Shown: in pieces, positions 12,250-25,675 of the stretch
Numbering within the stretch: the stretch's first letter is position 1
Layout: every line of letters begins with the position of its first letter
Source: Vandiemenella viatica
Lineage: Eukaryota; Arthropoda; Insecta; Orthoptera; Morabidae
Direction of reading: 5' to 3'
Length of the DNA: 64,000 bases
Assembly: GCA_031002005.1 (NCBI GenBank)
Contig: JARYHS010008074.1
Location: 179,080,494 to 179,144,493 of the forward strand
Made by a program: the position numbers and the translations under genes
The notes under the pieces: model-generated
Seen by the model: the letters and a program-made list of their open reading frames with translations, nothing else
Database searches by the model: none
Told to the model about the DNA's origin: nothing

Positions 12250-14398
12250 GTGGTACATTTTCGAAGCCTTTCGTAAAATCCAAAAATATTCCGCTAACTT
12301 GAGATCTTGCAACAATAACTTAAATAACGTCATAAGAAAATAAAGCGAGTTGAGTTTAACAGAGATATTCTTCCAAAATCAGCGTTGGTTTAGTACAATT
12401 AATTTAATTTCAATCTACGAATTTCAAACACATAATATGCTAAAAATCGCTATTGTAGATAAATGTTAAAGAAGTGTATCAGTAGCTTGTGGGCTTCATT
12501 GGACCTCCTTTCTTGACCTGTGCGATTTTGCAGTGTGAAGGTAATTTTTCGCCGTCTAACGATTTACGGTATACATCCGTCTGTCGCATACTCTGGGGAC
12601 ACTCTTCCTAGGGCACTGTATGGACCCAGTACTTTCCATTTCTGTTTTTATGTAGGACCAAAATTACTGGTGAAAAATATAATGGTGAACTTTCCCTTAG
12701 TTGATATCAGCTGAAATATGGAAAACTGAATTAAGTTCCATAAGTCTATAATAAAGGCATGGGTCAAAATAGCCAAGCATTTCACGGGGATCTAATAAAA
12801 ATAAATATCATTTTGATCAAACATTTCTGACATACAACACTGTTTTCGAAATTTAATCGCGAATACAATCTTCTTCTTTTCGTGTCGATAGCAGCATCAG
12901 ATACAAGGTAACTTTTCCGCCAATGCTACAACAGCTACGAAAGCAATTACTATGGTAATACAGAATAAGACTGACATAAATGTGGAAATCGGACCTGATA
13001 AGCAACGTTCTCATCATTCGTGGAGCTGGGGCTTCGTATTCCCTTTCTGATCTACATCACTAACAAGTAGGTGACGTGGTCAACACCACAATCTGGTCGT
13101 CTGTGCTGTCCGAAGAATTTCGTCCTCTGTACTTACTGTACGGTATGCTTAGTGGGCAGTAGTAGTGGTTTCTCTATTGAATTTCTTGGCAACATTAGTT
13201 ATTAATTTCCGGTAGATAATGTCATATTCAGAAGTTGATGAAACTTGCATATCATTACTCTGTTAAGTTCTTACTTAACCAAAATTTGTACAAAAAACAA
13301 TTAACTTTTATAGGCTTTGTTTTATGAAATTTGTTTTCCATCTAATTGTACAATATCAGCGAAATGTTTAAACATTTTATACAGGCAAGTAAGCTAAAAA
13401 ATTTATATTAATTCAGTAATCAGTTTAACGTTATAGAATTAACATAAATTTCTCCCAGTTAAAGCATAAAACTTTAGAGGGCGTCTGGTACTCCATGCCA
13501 CTACTTCAAATTCCCTCCGTCGGAGATCCAACGGTATAAAACCATTGTTATACAGCTAACGATCATAAAAAAGTTTCAGCGCTGGGTGGTTCTCTGGAGA
13601 GGGGCGATGGCTTGTTCCGTTGCGCTCTCTGCCGGATCAGTTTAATGAGTTGAGAATACCTGCAAAAAGTAAAATGTTTCAGAAGTTTTTGCCTGAAAAG
13701 TTTTTGTGTGATGTGTCAAACGTTATCGATTCTGACGCATATTTGTACTTGAAATTTAGAGGCTGAATCCACAGGCAGTAAAAATTCCACCTTTCCATTT
13801 TTCACTAGAAATTTCATGTTACATTTTTTACGGGAAAAATATATGATGCATGACGCAACGTTTCCGGGGAGTAAAAAGAACCTTCTTTATGCAGTGAGTC
13901 AGCCTGCGTAATTAATTACTTTTCGACTTACAGCTGTCGTGAATATCAATCAGGCCTCATGATTTGCGAAAAAATGTTGACATAAATCTGAATTACATTC
14001 ATAGATCCGAATTTAATTTCTCTTGACGGTTATAAAAACTACAGTTGAAATTTATTTTATACTGAGTAATGAAGATCTAAATACGAACCATGAAGCAAAC
14101 CTTACTGTTAGAAGCTTTCAGGAAGTACCAAAGTTAGTACACTGATTGAAGTAACACCACTCGAAATTTATCACATCTTCAAAATGCCATAATGGTTTTA
14201 GGATTACATAACCGTAAAAGCTAAGATATGATCTCAGAATAAGAGATTATTGGTAATACCACTTTATGACTTCCTACTTTCCAGGATATTTTCATGTACC
14301 ATGGTCTAATAAAGGTATGGTAGTGGTGATGTAAAAGCTATATCAGCAAATTTCTTCATACTGTTACATTGCAGGATCTGCATTGGCCATTCATTATG
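12250..14398. other. AT-rich non-coding stretch
   Basis: Nothing recognisable was found. Short frames up to 64 codons occur. A slightly G+C-richer patch around 13570-13650 has no identifiable motif. Confidence 0.5.
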
Positions 14399-14400
14399 TA

Positions 14401-14617
14401 CACTCTTTGGCAAAAAAAAAAATTGACTGTGGATGCCTGAGACTAAGTCCATTAATTGCACTATGTGGCATCACTGGAGAGTTTGTTTCAGGCATTGACT
14501 TAAGGAAATGAATAACAGATGTCGCTGAGTTGAATACCCGCAATGATGCCACATTGTGCGAAATAAGGGACTTAGTCTCAGGCGCCGACAGTCAATTTTT
14601 TTTTTTGACAAAGGGTG
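14401..14617. mobile_element. TA-flanked MITE, Tc1/mariner type
   Basis: The element is 217 bp with long inverted ends. The left end reads CACTCTTTGGC, an A run, then TTGACTGT and CCTGAGACTAAGTCC. The right end, read in reverse complement, gives CACCCTTTGTC, an A run, then TTGACTGT and CCTGAGACTAAGTCC. TA dinucleotides sit immediately outside both ends (14399-14400 and 14618-14619), the target duplication used by the Tc1/mariner superfamily. The inverted repeat continues inward with GTGGCATCA on both arms, so most of the element could fold into one hairpin. There is no coding capacity. Confidence 0.85.
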
Positions 14618-14750
14618 TACGTTTATTTAGCAAAAGTTTTATGATACAAGATAAAGTTCATACTGGATTCGCAAATAGCAATTACATTTTCTGAAATTTT
14701 AAACACTTCCTTACACTGTTTCGACTTGTTGCAACGGTGAGGTTTTTTTT

Positions 14751-14850
14751 ATGATTGGGGACAAGGAAAGGGAGGTAATTCGGTGATGCCTTTTGAGGGA
14801 GTGTTTCCGGATGGCCATTGAAAACCAACACGACCTCCTGACTGCCATAC
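14751..14850 (-). mobile_element. SINE family 1 fragment
   Basis: A decayed minus-strand body fragment with recognisable blocks GGGGACAAGGAAAGGGAGG, TAATTCGG, CCTTTTGAGGGA and ACGACCTCCTGACTGCC. The tRNA-like head is almost gone and no target duplication could be found. Confidence 0.6.
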
Positions 14851-14928
14851 CATAGAGTTATAACTTACCTTCAGATCTCGGAAAACAACTGAGCGTTGAT
14901 TGACCTTCTGGATGTGAAGGTCAAATAA

Positions 14929-15141
14929 GTGTCAGGGAAATTGCAAATAGGAGCGAGAGTCGAACCGAGAATCTTAATCAAAAATGAAAATAAAGTTATG
15001 GGCTATTACGATAAACACCCTATTGGCTCAAAAATATTAAATGACGACACAGTGATAGAACAGGTAATGAATTTTAGTTACCTAGGCTGTGAAATCAGTT
15101 ATGACGTAGAGACGTTTATATACCATGAAGACATGATGTAA
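14929..15141 (+). pseudogene. LINE reverse-transcriptase C-terminal remnant
   Basis: The frame is open for about 70 codons. Its second half reads as the end of a non-LTR retrotransposon RT domain: a segment KVMGYYDKHPIGSKI, then TVIEQVMNFSYLGCEISYD. The combination of xNFxYLGxxIS after a variable NDDTVIEQV stretch is the conserved region past the YADD motif that I know from insect LINEs. Only this fragment remains; there is no YADD, endonuclease or ORF1 nearby. The first part of the frame is probably flanking sequence. Which LINE clade it belongs to cannot be decided from so little. A 9-bp-stem hairpin (14900-14924) lies just upstream. Confidence 0.65.
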
Positions 15142-17981
15142 AAGTACACAGTGAAGACGGAATAGCCATTAATGCCTAATGCTCGAAGTGAAGAAGAAGA
15201 ATTTTTATTTAAAAATGATAATTCATTTTTGGGACCCCAATCGAGTTATTTTGTAACCATATTCCAAAATGTTCTGATTTTTTTAGGCGTTAGTTATTTG
15301 ATCTACTATTTCCCCAGCTATATTTAGGCAAGATGTCGCATGAAATAGTTACCATGCCAAACATTAGGCGCTTGAACAAACTACTGAACACCGTGTTTCG
15401 TGAGTGATTACATTCAATCTATGCTGTTTATTTCAGATGAATACCCGATGATTTCACAACACAATGGATTTTGCGTACACACATTTGACACACACTGGTT
15501 TGTATTGGGCAAAGTGACAAAAGGCCAAACAAACACAATCAGCAGTAATGGATGTTTGTCTCTGCCGTTAACCCAGAAAAGGTAAAAACCGATGAGATGT
15601 AATCTATCCCCCCCTCCCCTTCCCACAATTCTGTTCCAGATCCGATCGCTGATGGAGCTGTCACTATCACTCCGCAGACTTCCACACGCCCCACGGGACA
15701 ATTATTTCAGACTGCGGTTTTGGTGGCTTCCAAAGTTGCCGTCCTAGCTACCGACAACTTAGCTTTACCTCAAACTTATGTCGAAAGTTAAGCAATACAA
15801 TTCTTAGACACCAAAAACTGCGCTTTATACTCTCCATAAATAATGATTTTTCTAGTTATTTCACTGTTATAACAGTCTCAGATAAGATATATTTGAATCC
15901 ACTAAAAAAAAAAAACGATAACATAATGTGTGTTAAATAAAATTTGTATTGCTATGTTGCCCGTCAATAAGATATTAAAATGAGTAAAAGCATTTAACTT
16001 TTGTTGAACTTCTAAATTAAATATTTTTTAAATAGTGAAATTGTTTAAATTGGTAAAGGAATTGCACTAAGTAGAATAAAGTTCAGGATTAATACATTTA
16101 CTGATTTTACATTAATATGTTCATGATGATCGCCATACCTGGTGACTAAGACATCTGAGCCCCCAAGGAAGGAATTTCTCCTCCAATGAAAATGAAATTT
16201 AATCGAGATGGTTTCCTCTTGCCTTCAACAGCGATGCAAATGTATGTAAGTGGCATTGTTTGTGATGTTGGCTGTGATGAGTTTGTGTTGAGTGTACTGT
16301 TTTTTATTTGCGTTCTGAATTAATGAAAAGAGAGGGGGAAACCTGGAGCCGACCCATGTCGGACTTAACCATTCACATGAACCGCAATTCATATTACATA
16401 ATGACCAGAACATTTAAAGAACATCTAAAGAACATTTAAATAGCTAACTTGCGCCAAAGGTAAACACTTGTATATTGAACTATCATAGTGCAATGGTATT
16501 TTAAACTATCATAGTGCTCTGAGAAGTAATTAAGTCGTAGCTAAAATCATGCCACCACCCCTCATTAACAATATCAATATAGTGACTCCTCCTTAAAAGA
16601 TTAGATACTTAATAACTTCAGTTACAAGTTATTTCCTACATAGTTTAAAATAATTAGAAAAAAATACTCTGTCCTATTAAACTTTCCTGTGGGATCTCGA
16701 TGTTAACTATACTAGAGCCTCTGCAGAGGAATTAGGTGGTACTCAATCTTCTACTGGAATTGTAGTCAGAAAATATATCAAGATTAATAATCTCTTCTTG
16801 GGCTTCCAGCCGTTTATAAAAGTCACAATTCTGAGTCGTTTTGAAGGTGTCTTTCTCTGTCCTCATTTTCAGCTGAATAATTTTACCGAACGGAACATTT
16901 CCTTCTTTTTCTTATACTTCCAGTTTTTCTTTAATTTATTACAAATGGTCACTTCCACATTTTTAGTTCTTTATGGTACAACACAATTTCTACGTCTATA
17001 TGCGTAGAACAGCTGTTTGCGAGCCAATGACCTGACTTTGGCTCGATCATTTCAGACATTGCTATTGATACTTGCGTGGGCCTGCATACCTTGTATGCGG
17101 TTAGGAGCTGCTAAGAACAGCTGATCGTCCATCGATCGAATATTACGCTCAACTGCAAAGTCTTTGCAAATAGCTCCATCACTACACATCCTACTATTTA
17201 TATTAACATATTCATTACTTTTATTCAAAATCATTATTCTGAGAATTATTCACACATGTTTGGTTACATATCAATTCACTTGAAGCATTACCTTCTGCGA
17301 AAGATTGGCGTCAGAAGATAAAGCAGTATTACCAACATCTGAATACAAAATGTCACTTCGAAATATCCCATAATTGTAAATTTTATACACGATTGGAAGC
17401 TTGAGGAGAGTTTATTGATTTATAACGCTGTGGAAAGCTTTGTTCTTAAGTCAAGAATACTTTCCAAAGCAGCTTCATCGCTGCTGCAGCGGGATTACAA
17501 AGAACTGCAACATTCAAATCTGGCACATATCAGAGAAAATTTAGAATTAGGAAACTAAGATGAAATGTGTAAAAAACAGGGAATAAGATTATGTATAAAT
17601 TCTTATCCTCACACAAACACACACAGTGCATTTATCATATAAAACAAAACGAAGACTTGAGCGACCGTTTGTATAAGGCGTGAAACTATAAAGGTCATAA
17701 ATGAGGTCATACTTACCAGATATCAGCAGATGGAAACAAACTGAACTAAGACCGTAATGTGAAGATGACGGCATTAGGTTATAAGCCTTTTGATATGTCA
17801 GGCCTTTCTCCTGAGTGGAAGTATTTGATTAAGTTAGTTTATTGAGTCGCATAGTTCTTGGTGTCATTCCTATATTAGACTATACAGGAAAATTCAATTT
17901 AAATACATCATTTTTATCTAGATTTAGGTATGTAGTGAAATTATACTTTTAAAACTCTTCAATATATTTCTTTGATAAAAC
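15142..17981. other. AT-rich non-coding stretch
   Basis: No supported gene. Short frames of 60-95 codons (for example 15414-15701 on the minus strand) have no recognisable domain. No inverted or direct repeats of note were seen. Confidence 0.5.
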
Positions 17982-17990
17982 ATCTTCAAT

Positions 17991-18225
17991 CTTTTTAGGG
18001 CTTTACGCCTCGTCGACGTCGAGATAATTAGAGGCGGGATGGAACTGGGCAAGGAACTGGAAGGAATTCGACCATGGCCCTTTTGAAGGTAGCACCCCGG
18101 CATTCGCCTCGAGTGATTTGAGGAAAACATGAAAAACCCAAATATAGATGCCCGGTCGGGGATTCGAAGCGGCGTCCTCCCGTATGCGAGGTCAGAGCGT
18201 TTATCGCTCCCCCACCGCGATCGGT
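17991..18225 (-). mobile_element. SINE family 1, near full-length copy
   Basis: A minus-strand copy whose tail (GGGCTTTACGCCTCGTCGACG) is at the low-coordinate side and whose head (GCGATCGG, B box decayed to ATTCGAAG) is at the high side. A perfect 9-bp target duplication ATCTTCAAT flanks it (17982-17990 and 18226-18234). Its poly(A) tail has shrunk to a few T residues on this strand. Confidence 0.88.
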
Positions 18226-18234
18226 ATCTTCAAT

Positions 18235-18698
18235 TCAAGATAAATTAATAATCATAACATGATTTAGCACTGACTTTTTATAAGAGAGATAAATCATCGC
18301 GTGTTACACAGAACCCTCCCCGTAAACATAAAAGTTGCATATTCGAAATGAGGAACGTTATTTTGTACCACGTTACTTTTCAAAGAAAAGCAAATAAATT
18401 ACGTTTAAAAATTAAAAGAAAACGTAGAATCGATGGCGTATTTTCTGAATTATAGTGTCGAATACACTAACTTAAATATGAAAATAGAAATGTGCTTTCT
18501 AAAAAAAAAAAAAAACAGTTTTAACTTTTTATCTCACATTTTCGTAGTATTTCACAATAAAAAGAATTGTTTAAAAAAGTAGTTGCGTCATGGATAGATA
18601 ATGTTTTCAATATGCCTGGAATACCGCTAGGGAAAGTTTCTACACCGAACAAAAAAGTATTTTTAAGATAATTATGATTTTTCAAAGAGATTTGTGGT
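18235..18698. other. short non-coding gap
   Basis: AT-rich, with a poly(A) run near 18500-18514. Nothing else was recognised. Confidence 0.5.
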
Positions 18699-18790
18699 TC
18701 ATCGATGGCGAGGTCATTAGAACCTGGGAGAGCAATGGTATAAGGGGGAGGAATTCGGCTGATTAGGCCAATTCGGCAATGCCCATTTTG
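18699..18790 (-). mobile_element. SINE family 1 fragment
   Basis: Only the 3' half survives: a degraded tail (GGCGAGGTCATTAGAACC) and the GGAATTCGGC / CCATTTTG blocks. The longer minus-strand frame across this place (18521-18928) is incidental. Confidence 0.5.
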
Positions 18791-21353
18791 CTCGTGAACT
18801 GACGAATTAGGATATACATATATGACGTTCAGTTGTGTATAATTTGTTTTTATAAATAAAAATTCAGATACTAAAAAGAAGGCAAGTTGAATCATTGAAT
18901 CCAAATCTACTCGACGAGGATATCGCATAAAGCAAAGGAGCTGTTTATTTTAAAGTTCAGCCACCTTGTAGTAGATACATCTTAATGTGTCATTGCCTAA
19001 GGCCCTGCTTTATTGAAAAAGAAATCTTCAGTTCTAATGCTGTTATCAATGAATTATATTTTAATACCAAAACCTCCTTACTATCATTAACCATCAATCT
19101 CAATATCTTAAAAATTTTACGTAAAAGAATGGAACCCTCAACAAGAAAATAAACATGTAACATTTGACTTTAAAATAGTATGATGATTGTTTAATCTACT
19201 ATGACATTTTGTGAGTAAAGGCTCGTTGAAACTGTTTTCAATGTATCTTAGGGCAGTTCCTTTAAATAAAAGCTTTATTTCTGCATTAACAAAATGCAGT
19301 ATTTCTAGTCATGGATGTCAGGACTCTAAAATCTGAGTTTACGGCTGCTACGGAAACGATCCAACAAAACTGGCTCTGCAATATGGCTCTTTAATGCAAA
19401 GCAGCTGTAATAAGAATTCTGAGTCGTCATTTCTTTATTTAACTGGTACATCTTATATGCGAGATATAAAAACAAAATGGGAAATAAAAAAGAACAGCGT
19501 ACCCTTTTCCTCGACATTGGCTACAATGATGAAGTTCTTGCTTAAAATTATCCTAGGCCCGTACGGTTATCTATCACTTTTTTCTTAACGGTACTACTTT
19601 TCTTTCAGCCTTTACGTCTATGTATTACGTTTTTCAGTTACGACATCAACCATGAAAAGAATATTATCAGTTCAGAAATCTCAATATTGTTCTGATTTTA
19701 CATTATAATGATATTTTTTATTAGGTATGTTGTTGAATAATTTCCTCTTAATTATTGCACTTCAATTATTAATTTATTGAAACTTCATCAAAGTTAGTTC
19801 ATAAGGTAGTAGTTGGGGATAACAATTATTCCATAAGAACCTAAAGTGGTAGTTATGTTGAATTATATTTCTTCAGCTAATTTTTGTGAGGTAAGTAACT
19901 GCTATTGTAATCATTTGTTTTCAAAAAAAAAATTTGGGTTCCTTATCTTTATAACTAGATAATTATTTGAATTAATTAATTGTGGTAGGTGTTAATGAGA
20001 CACTTGGATTTTTTAAGTTTGATTAGTAGTGCTGTTTAATTAATCTGATCCTATTTTGAGAATCTGTTCAGAGTTCGCTTTTTTTGTACGTGTGCTTTAG
20101 ATTACGTGTTAAATAGATATATTAGTATTTATCTGATTACTTTGCTGTGTGTTTACTGATCAACAGCACGGTGTAATTCACAACCAACATGCCATATGGA
20201 CTAGCGCAGTTTGATCTTAGCCAGTCGCTTGTGCATAATAAAGAAAAGTAAACATGGATCACTCACTGTGCACTTTATGTCAATTAATTATACATTGAGC
20301 TTGTATATCTTTTTAATGATTCTGGTTTAAGCAGCCCCAAAAAAGTTGGTATCACTGAATTTTAACTCGCATTGATGGCATGCTGCGGACAGGTTACATC
20401 TACTTTGAAATTGATATAATAGATGGAGGATGCATGACAGGAAGGCTGTGCCCACACACATTGTCCACGCCGCTGAATAACTCAGTGGCGACCCCTGACC
20501 TTCTGCCCTACAGAGGAAACTCAATGATAACAGCGAGCGCGAATGGCCTAAGGTCTCTCACAGTGCGAGTAATAATGCTTTATGTGTATGGATTGTTGCT
20601 AAACGGAAATTGTGTCGTTGTTTCATGGTATGTATCTGACTGAAATTAGTTCCATCTATGATTAAAAAATCAATGAGGGGACGGGTTCAGTTTGTTAGAG
20701 AAGTGAACATTGATTGCTCAGTAGTACATTTTTCGTTTCAACAGGTCAATGCAAGTAACTAAGTTATTTTATATAATTATTCGTGTATTTGGGTTAATCA
20801 TATGGTAATGCATGATAAATGGTATTATCATACGGCGGGATAATAATACCACTAATTTTGCAAGCTTTATCAGAAACAATATTGTTTATCGAGGTATTTG
20901 TCTAACTACCATAACTGAAAAATACTATATGATATCGATCAGTTTTAAACTGGAAGAAAGTTTTAATATTTTTGATATTGTTTTTTTTTTTAATTTAAAT
21001 TTTATTTACACATATGGCATACGTTGCAATGACTTTCGGCATACAGTTCTAAAAGTGTGTGATTACAGATTCACGCGTAACAAGCATTTTTTTTATTCTT
21101 CTATGATACTGGAAGTACTCTGGCATTTTATCACATGATATGTTTTCTTTTTCAGCACCGTGAATTTATTCTGGTAAAACAAGATTTATTGTTTCAGATT
21201 CCGAGTCTAAATTACATATAATGGCATTACAAAATTTTTTATTCAGTTTACTGAAATGTTTTCTTAACTGTAGTAGTTATCTAATCATTTAGCCGATAGT
21301 GATCAAGAAAGTTTAATTTCTCTGTTCCTAAACGTTTCCTTTCACTGGTATTC
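18791..21353. other. AT-rich non-coding stretch
   Basis: No gene or repeat was recognised. Frames of 87 codons (20380-20643) and 108 codons (20812-21138) lack any domain and have AT-driven composition. Confidence 0.5.
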
Positions 21354-21362
21354 CCTTCTGTC

Positions 21363-21614
21363 TACCGAGCGTGGTGGATGAACGGATAACATTCTGACCT
21401 CGCATTCGGGAGGACAAAGTTTCGATTCCCCGTCCGGGCATCCAGATTTGGGTTTTCCATGGTTTACTCCAGGCGAATGCCGGGATGCTTCCTTCAAAAA
21501 GGCCATGGCCGAATTCCTTCCCGTTACTTGTACCCAGTCCCATCCCGCCTCTAATGACTTTAGCCGTCGACAAGCGAGGCGTAAAGCCATAAGTAAAAAA
21601 AAACAAAAAAAAAA
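21363..21614 (+). mobile_element. SINE family 1, full-length young copy
   Basis: It shows the complete structure: TACCGAGCGTGGTGG head, a B-box-like TTTCGATTCCCC, body, the 3' block AGCCGTCGACAAGCGAGG, then CGTAAAGCCATAA and a poly(A) tail. A perfect 9-bp target duplication CCTTCTGTC brackets it (21354-21362 and 21615-21623). Together with the copy at 41958 it is a good reference for the family consensus here. Confidence 0.92.
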
Positions 21615-21623
21615 CCTTCTGTC

Positions 21624-22321
21624 CAAATTGTTGTTTGTGTTATGACGAAAGGCTTATACATTCAGCTTTAATTTTGAGAGTTTTACAGCATTCTGTGCAA
21701 TAAATAAGTTCTACAGCATCCTGTCCAACATGTGCCGTCCAGACTTAGAGGGGGGAGCCAAAGGTTACGAGAGAGATGGGAGCGCCGACGGGCATCGTTC
21801 TGGAGTGGGCCCCTAAACCTGCTGTTCGATTCTGGCGCGGGAGTCTGATCCCGACATAGCTTCAGGTATAAACTTCTAATGTTGAAGTCTGGCGCTGCAA
21901 CCGATTGCAACTTGCATTCTCAGCCGAGATCTGAGGCGACATCCGTCTTTAGCAATACCTAGTTGAGCTTGACTGTAGCTGACCTGTGAGTCATAGGCCT
22001 CACATTCCACCTCCGACCATCGCCGGCGTCAGACGTAGCTGCTGATGTTAAAGAGTTTTATTACCTCCCCATTGTTTGTGCATTCCGTGAAACTGATAGC
22101 GACCCTTAAGCATCCTTGAAACGAGAGATCTCTGATCTCACTTTCTAAATAAGTATCCCCACTGAGCTAACGGCATAATTTGCCAGAAATGAACGCTGTC
22201 AGGGTCCAGGCGTATGTGGGGTTGCATATCGCCTAATATCACCTGAACCAGATGTCTTCCAGGAAATTCTAAAATTATGAAACCGTGTAAAATTTATATT
22301 GCTAACAGTTCAAATGACCAC
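21624..22321. other. G+C-richer non-coding flank left of the long-repeat element
   Basis: The stretch from about 21730 to 22060 is clearly richer in G+C than its surroundings and contains small palindromic pieces, such as CTCAGCCGAGATCTGAGGC. No reading frame or known family was recognised; it may be an older repeat into which the long-repeat element inserted. Confidence 0.4.
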
Positions 22322-24679
22322 AGTCGCCACTTGCAGGCTTAACCTTCTGCAAGAAAGGTAGTATGCTACGAAATAAAAACCTCAAGTCAAAATCAAAAGT
22401 CATATATTCTTCAAAATTTTCACATGAATGTTATAAAACACTGTTAGCACAGGCAATCGGATTGAAATCGTCTCCAAAAATTACAAGTTGAGATTCCAGA
22501 GCATTAAACCGCTTCTCCCCAAGTTGAAATGGATCAAAAGTTCGAAATTTACATGTTCAGACTAATTTTCAAAATGTCCGCCACTACGCGTTACAATGTC
22601 AACCACACCCGACGCCATGATGTAGGTTACCCATGAACGCCTTCGGCCAAAAACCGCGCGAGACCCGACATGCACTCACACGCGCGTCAACATCGAGACT
22701 GTTCTATCTGCCCTTTTTTGTGTCCTATCGCAGTTTCCTTATATAGGAGTTGATCCCGTGATGACGTATTACTACCGTGTACCTCCGCGCTCCTAAACAT
22801 ACCCTACTGTTCGATCTAATAACTTCCTTAATATTAGGTCAATCTCGGCGAGGAAATGGTAAAAGTGATGGGTGTTACTAGGTGAAGTGTTTAGTGCCTG
22901 ACTATTATGTTAATTTTGCCTCTCCGAAAACTTGTCGACATGGTTGATTTTTGCAAGACTTACAGCTTTAGTCAAAATTTTGTTATTTTTAAAATTGGTT
23001 GTAGTTATCAGTGTGAAAGTAAGCTTAAAATATTATTCTCGATTTTAGGTTCTTCCAAAATATCTACTTTGTTTAAATCAGATGAGTTATGGTAAGACCG
23101 TTACTTAATAACAATCGGTTGTGACCACGATTTAGTTTTCCTGGAATAACTCTGAAGTTTTATGGGTTATCGTGCCGGAAAAATTACTAAAGTATAGCCT
23201 GGATTTAACTGCTTCTTTTGAAGTTTATTTTATCTTTGTAAGTGCCATATCGGAGACACAATAAATTATTTAGTGATTTGCACGTGTGTTGGGTGTCAAG
23301 AAAAATAAGAAAATCTATAATATCGGTTCTATGGCTTTTTATAACTTGAAATAATTATGTAGGAAACTAAAAGAATGGATTTTTATGATAAACTAATTTT
23401 TATCCCGGAATCAAAGTAGGCTCTTGAGTAAAAAATTGCTAGAACTGGGTGTTCAATTTTTTACGTGTTCATTTAATGTTTAAAAATACTTAAAGTGTTG
23501 AAAACTATCAGATTTAGGTGAATTTACTTCGCTTCCTATCTGCTTTAATTTATTCTCTACTTTATATTGTGTGGCAGTGTTTAAAATCAGTGTTGAAGCA
23601 TTTTATATGTGCAGTGCCTGCAACAAATTATTTCTTAATCGGATTAACATTCAACAGGTTAGTGAAATGTCTTAAAATGTGTTTAGAAAATTAATTATGG
23701 GTTTTAGCTAGTATTTGAATGTCATTAGTGCTCTCGAGATGTCTTTAAAGTGCTGGAATTTATTCCTGAAAGTTGGACAAATTAATCGATTTACCGGCGT
23801 CTATTTACTCACTGATATTTCATATTCTACAGACTGAAACTATTTAAACCCTATAAAAACTGAAAGATTATTTTATTTACTGCTTGTTTTTCTACTTTTA
23901 AAATCCTGAAACTACTTAAAAGACCAAAATTATGCATGTGAACTGTTTGAGAAAAATGAGTATTAAAAATCCCATATAATTGCTTCTTGTGGTTATTAGA
24001 TGCTCTAAAACTATCAGAAATCTATTAATTTATCTACTAGGCTGTCTCAGGGATTATTGTTGTTGTTTTTGGAGCTTTAACATGGTCAAGTTTCATTACA
24101 ATGAATTATTTTCATTTTTCCTTCAGACTGTTATTTTATCATCCAGTTTATTTCTTTGAAAATCCTACTAAACTATATTTAAATGTTAAGTTATGGTTAT
24201 TGTGAGTCTAGGCCTGTGTAATATAGGTTCTTTATTGTCTTTACTGTACTGAAATCACTTCAGAAATACTAAAACTGGAATATGCCAAAATTTATGGGTT
24301 AGGTTTTTCCTTTATTGAAATTACTTATTTATCTCCGAAATAATGTGTATTACCCATGATAAAAGGTTTATTTATGCATATTATTTTCAATTATTTAACG
24401 TTTACTTCATTTACATCGGTTCTAAACATCTCGCCAACCAACGTTAGTATCTGTTATCGAAAGTTTATTCTTATGTGAAATAGCCTATTTCCTACTGAAA
24501 TACCGTGGCTTTATTGCAATTTCTCATCTATTTATGCTGGTTATGTGTTATTTATTAACTTCGGTGTATGCAAAAGTGTTGTCAACTCGCTTTTAAATGT
24601 GGTACCGGGTACTAAAACAAACCCTAAATTCGGTCGAAATCCTACTAATTATTGACAATAAAACGAGGGATACCTTACA
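22322..24679 (-). repeat. long direct repeat, left copy (3' LTR in element orientation)
   Basis: This copy is 2358 bp and matches the copy at 30690-33045. The only differences I found are two single-base A-run length changes, near 22436 and 22506. On the minus strand it begins TGTAAGGTATCCC and ends GCAAGTGGCGACT. A 62-codon frame inside is present in both copies only because the repeats are identical; I see no coding gene. Confidence 0.9.
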
Positions 24680-24690
24680 TGCCCCCTGAA
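24680..24690 (-). promoter_or_regulatory. polypurine-tract-like run
   Basis: The minus strand reads TTCAGGGGGCA immediately before the TGTAAGG start of the left repeat. This is where a plus-strand primer of an LTR retrotransposon would sit. It is short and contains pyrimidines, so the call rests mainly on position. Confidence 0.4.
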
Positions 24691-25675
24691 GATTGAAGTC
24701 ATTTTTGGAACAAAAACTGGCTGAACATCTTAAAAGAAAGCAAACCCAAAAAGAAATTTAAGAATCCCAAAAATTACTAAGAAACTCCCAAAATTTAGAA
24801 AAATTCCCAAAACTAAACTTATCCTAAACCTGTGCGGTTGCTCTGATCTCCATTCATTCCAAAGTTATTACAAAATACTGAAGAGTTCACTCATTCATAC
24901 TTGAACTTATTGTAAAAATCAAAATATTCAACATGAAAGAAAAAAAATCCTTCATATAAAAGTGCTAAAGAATTTCACAATGTATCAAGATTCCACAAAT
25001 GGAACAGAAATTAAATTCAAAATATGAAATCAAATTAACCAATATCAAACTATCATTTAAATGACAAAATATACAAGAACATCAATAAACCTTACATCTA
25101 AACATAAAAAAAAATTTCTAAAGAAAGAAAGATATGTTTTTCTAAAAACATGTGTTTTACAAAAACCGTGTATTTTACAAAATTATATTCGTGTTTTCAC
25201 AGAAACTTGTCAGGCTTTGCCTGTTTCTGTCCTCCGTTCCAAGAACGTCTCTCTCTTATTACTTTTTTCACTCACACACTATTCTCTAAAATGGGTGAAT
25301 GCCCAAGTCCTTTCACGGTCGCAGATCGTAGTGAAAAAATTTATATAAACCAAATGGTCCCTAACACTGCCGAGAATGTTCATGTCCCGGGTTCCTGGCA
25401 CAGCAGTAGCCCCTGGGACCTCGGACAGTCAATCTGCGAACAATCCAAAACAAAACAAAGCGATCTGTGTGAGCCAAGCTATCTGTATCAACTTAACCTA
25501 AACATACAAAAGAAAACTTACTAACTAAAGAAGAAATTGTAAGAAATGAATATATAGATCTAGAAAAATTCTACTTAATTCCCACATCCGAAGCTGGGCA
25601 GGTTATAAGAAAAATACAAAGATTATACATAATAGGAAGTACACAAACAAAATACAATGTTGAAAAGAAACTATC
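24691..25675. other. element interior, 3' non-coding part
   Basis: This part is A-rich on the plus strand. Overlapping plus-strand frames at 25061-25348 and 25150-25524 (95 and 124 codons) run against the element's orientation and show no domain. Confidence 0.5.

Noticed and set aside
18521..18928. 135-codon minus-strand frame
   Set aside because: It crosses a decayed SINE fragment, has no domain and looks like a chance frame.
25061..25524. Two overlapping plus-strand frames of 95 and 124 codons inside the long-repeat element
   Set aside because: They run antisense to the element, show no domain, and overlap each other in different frames.
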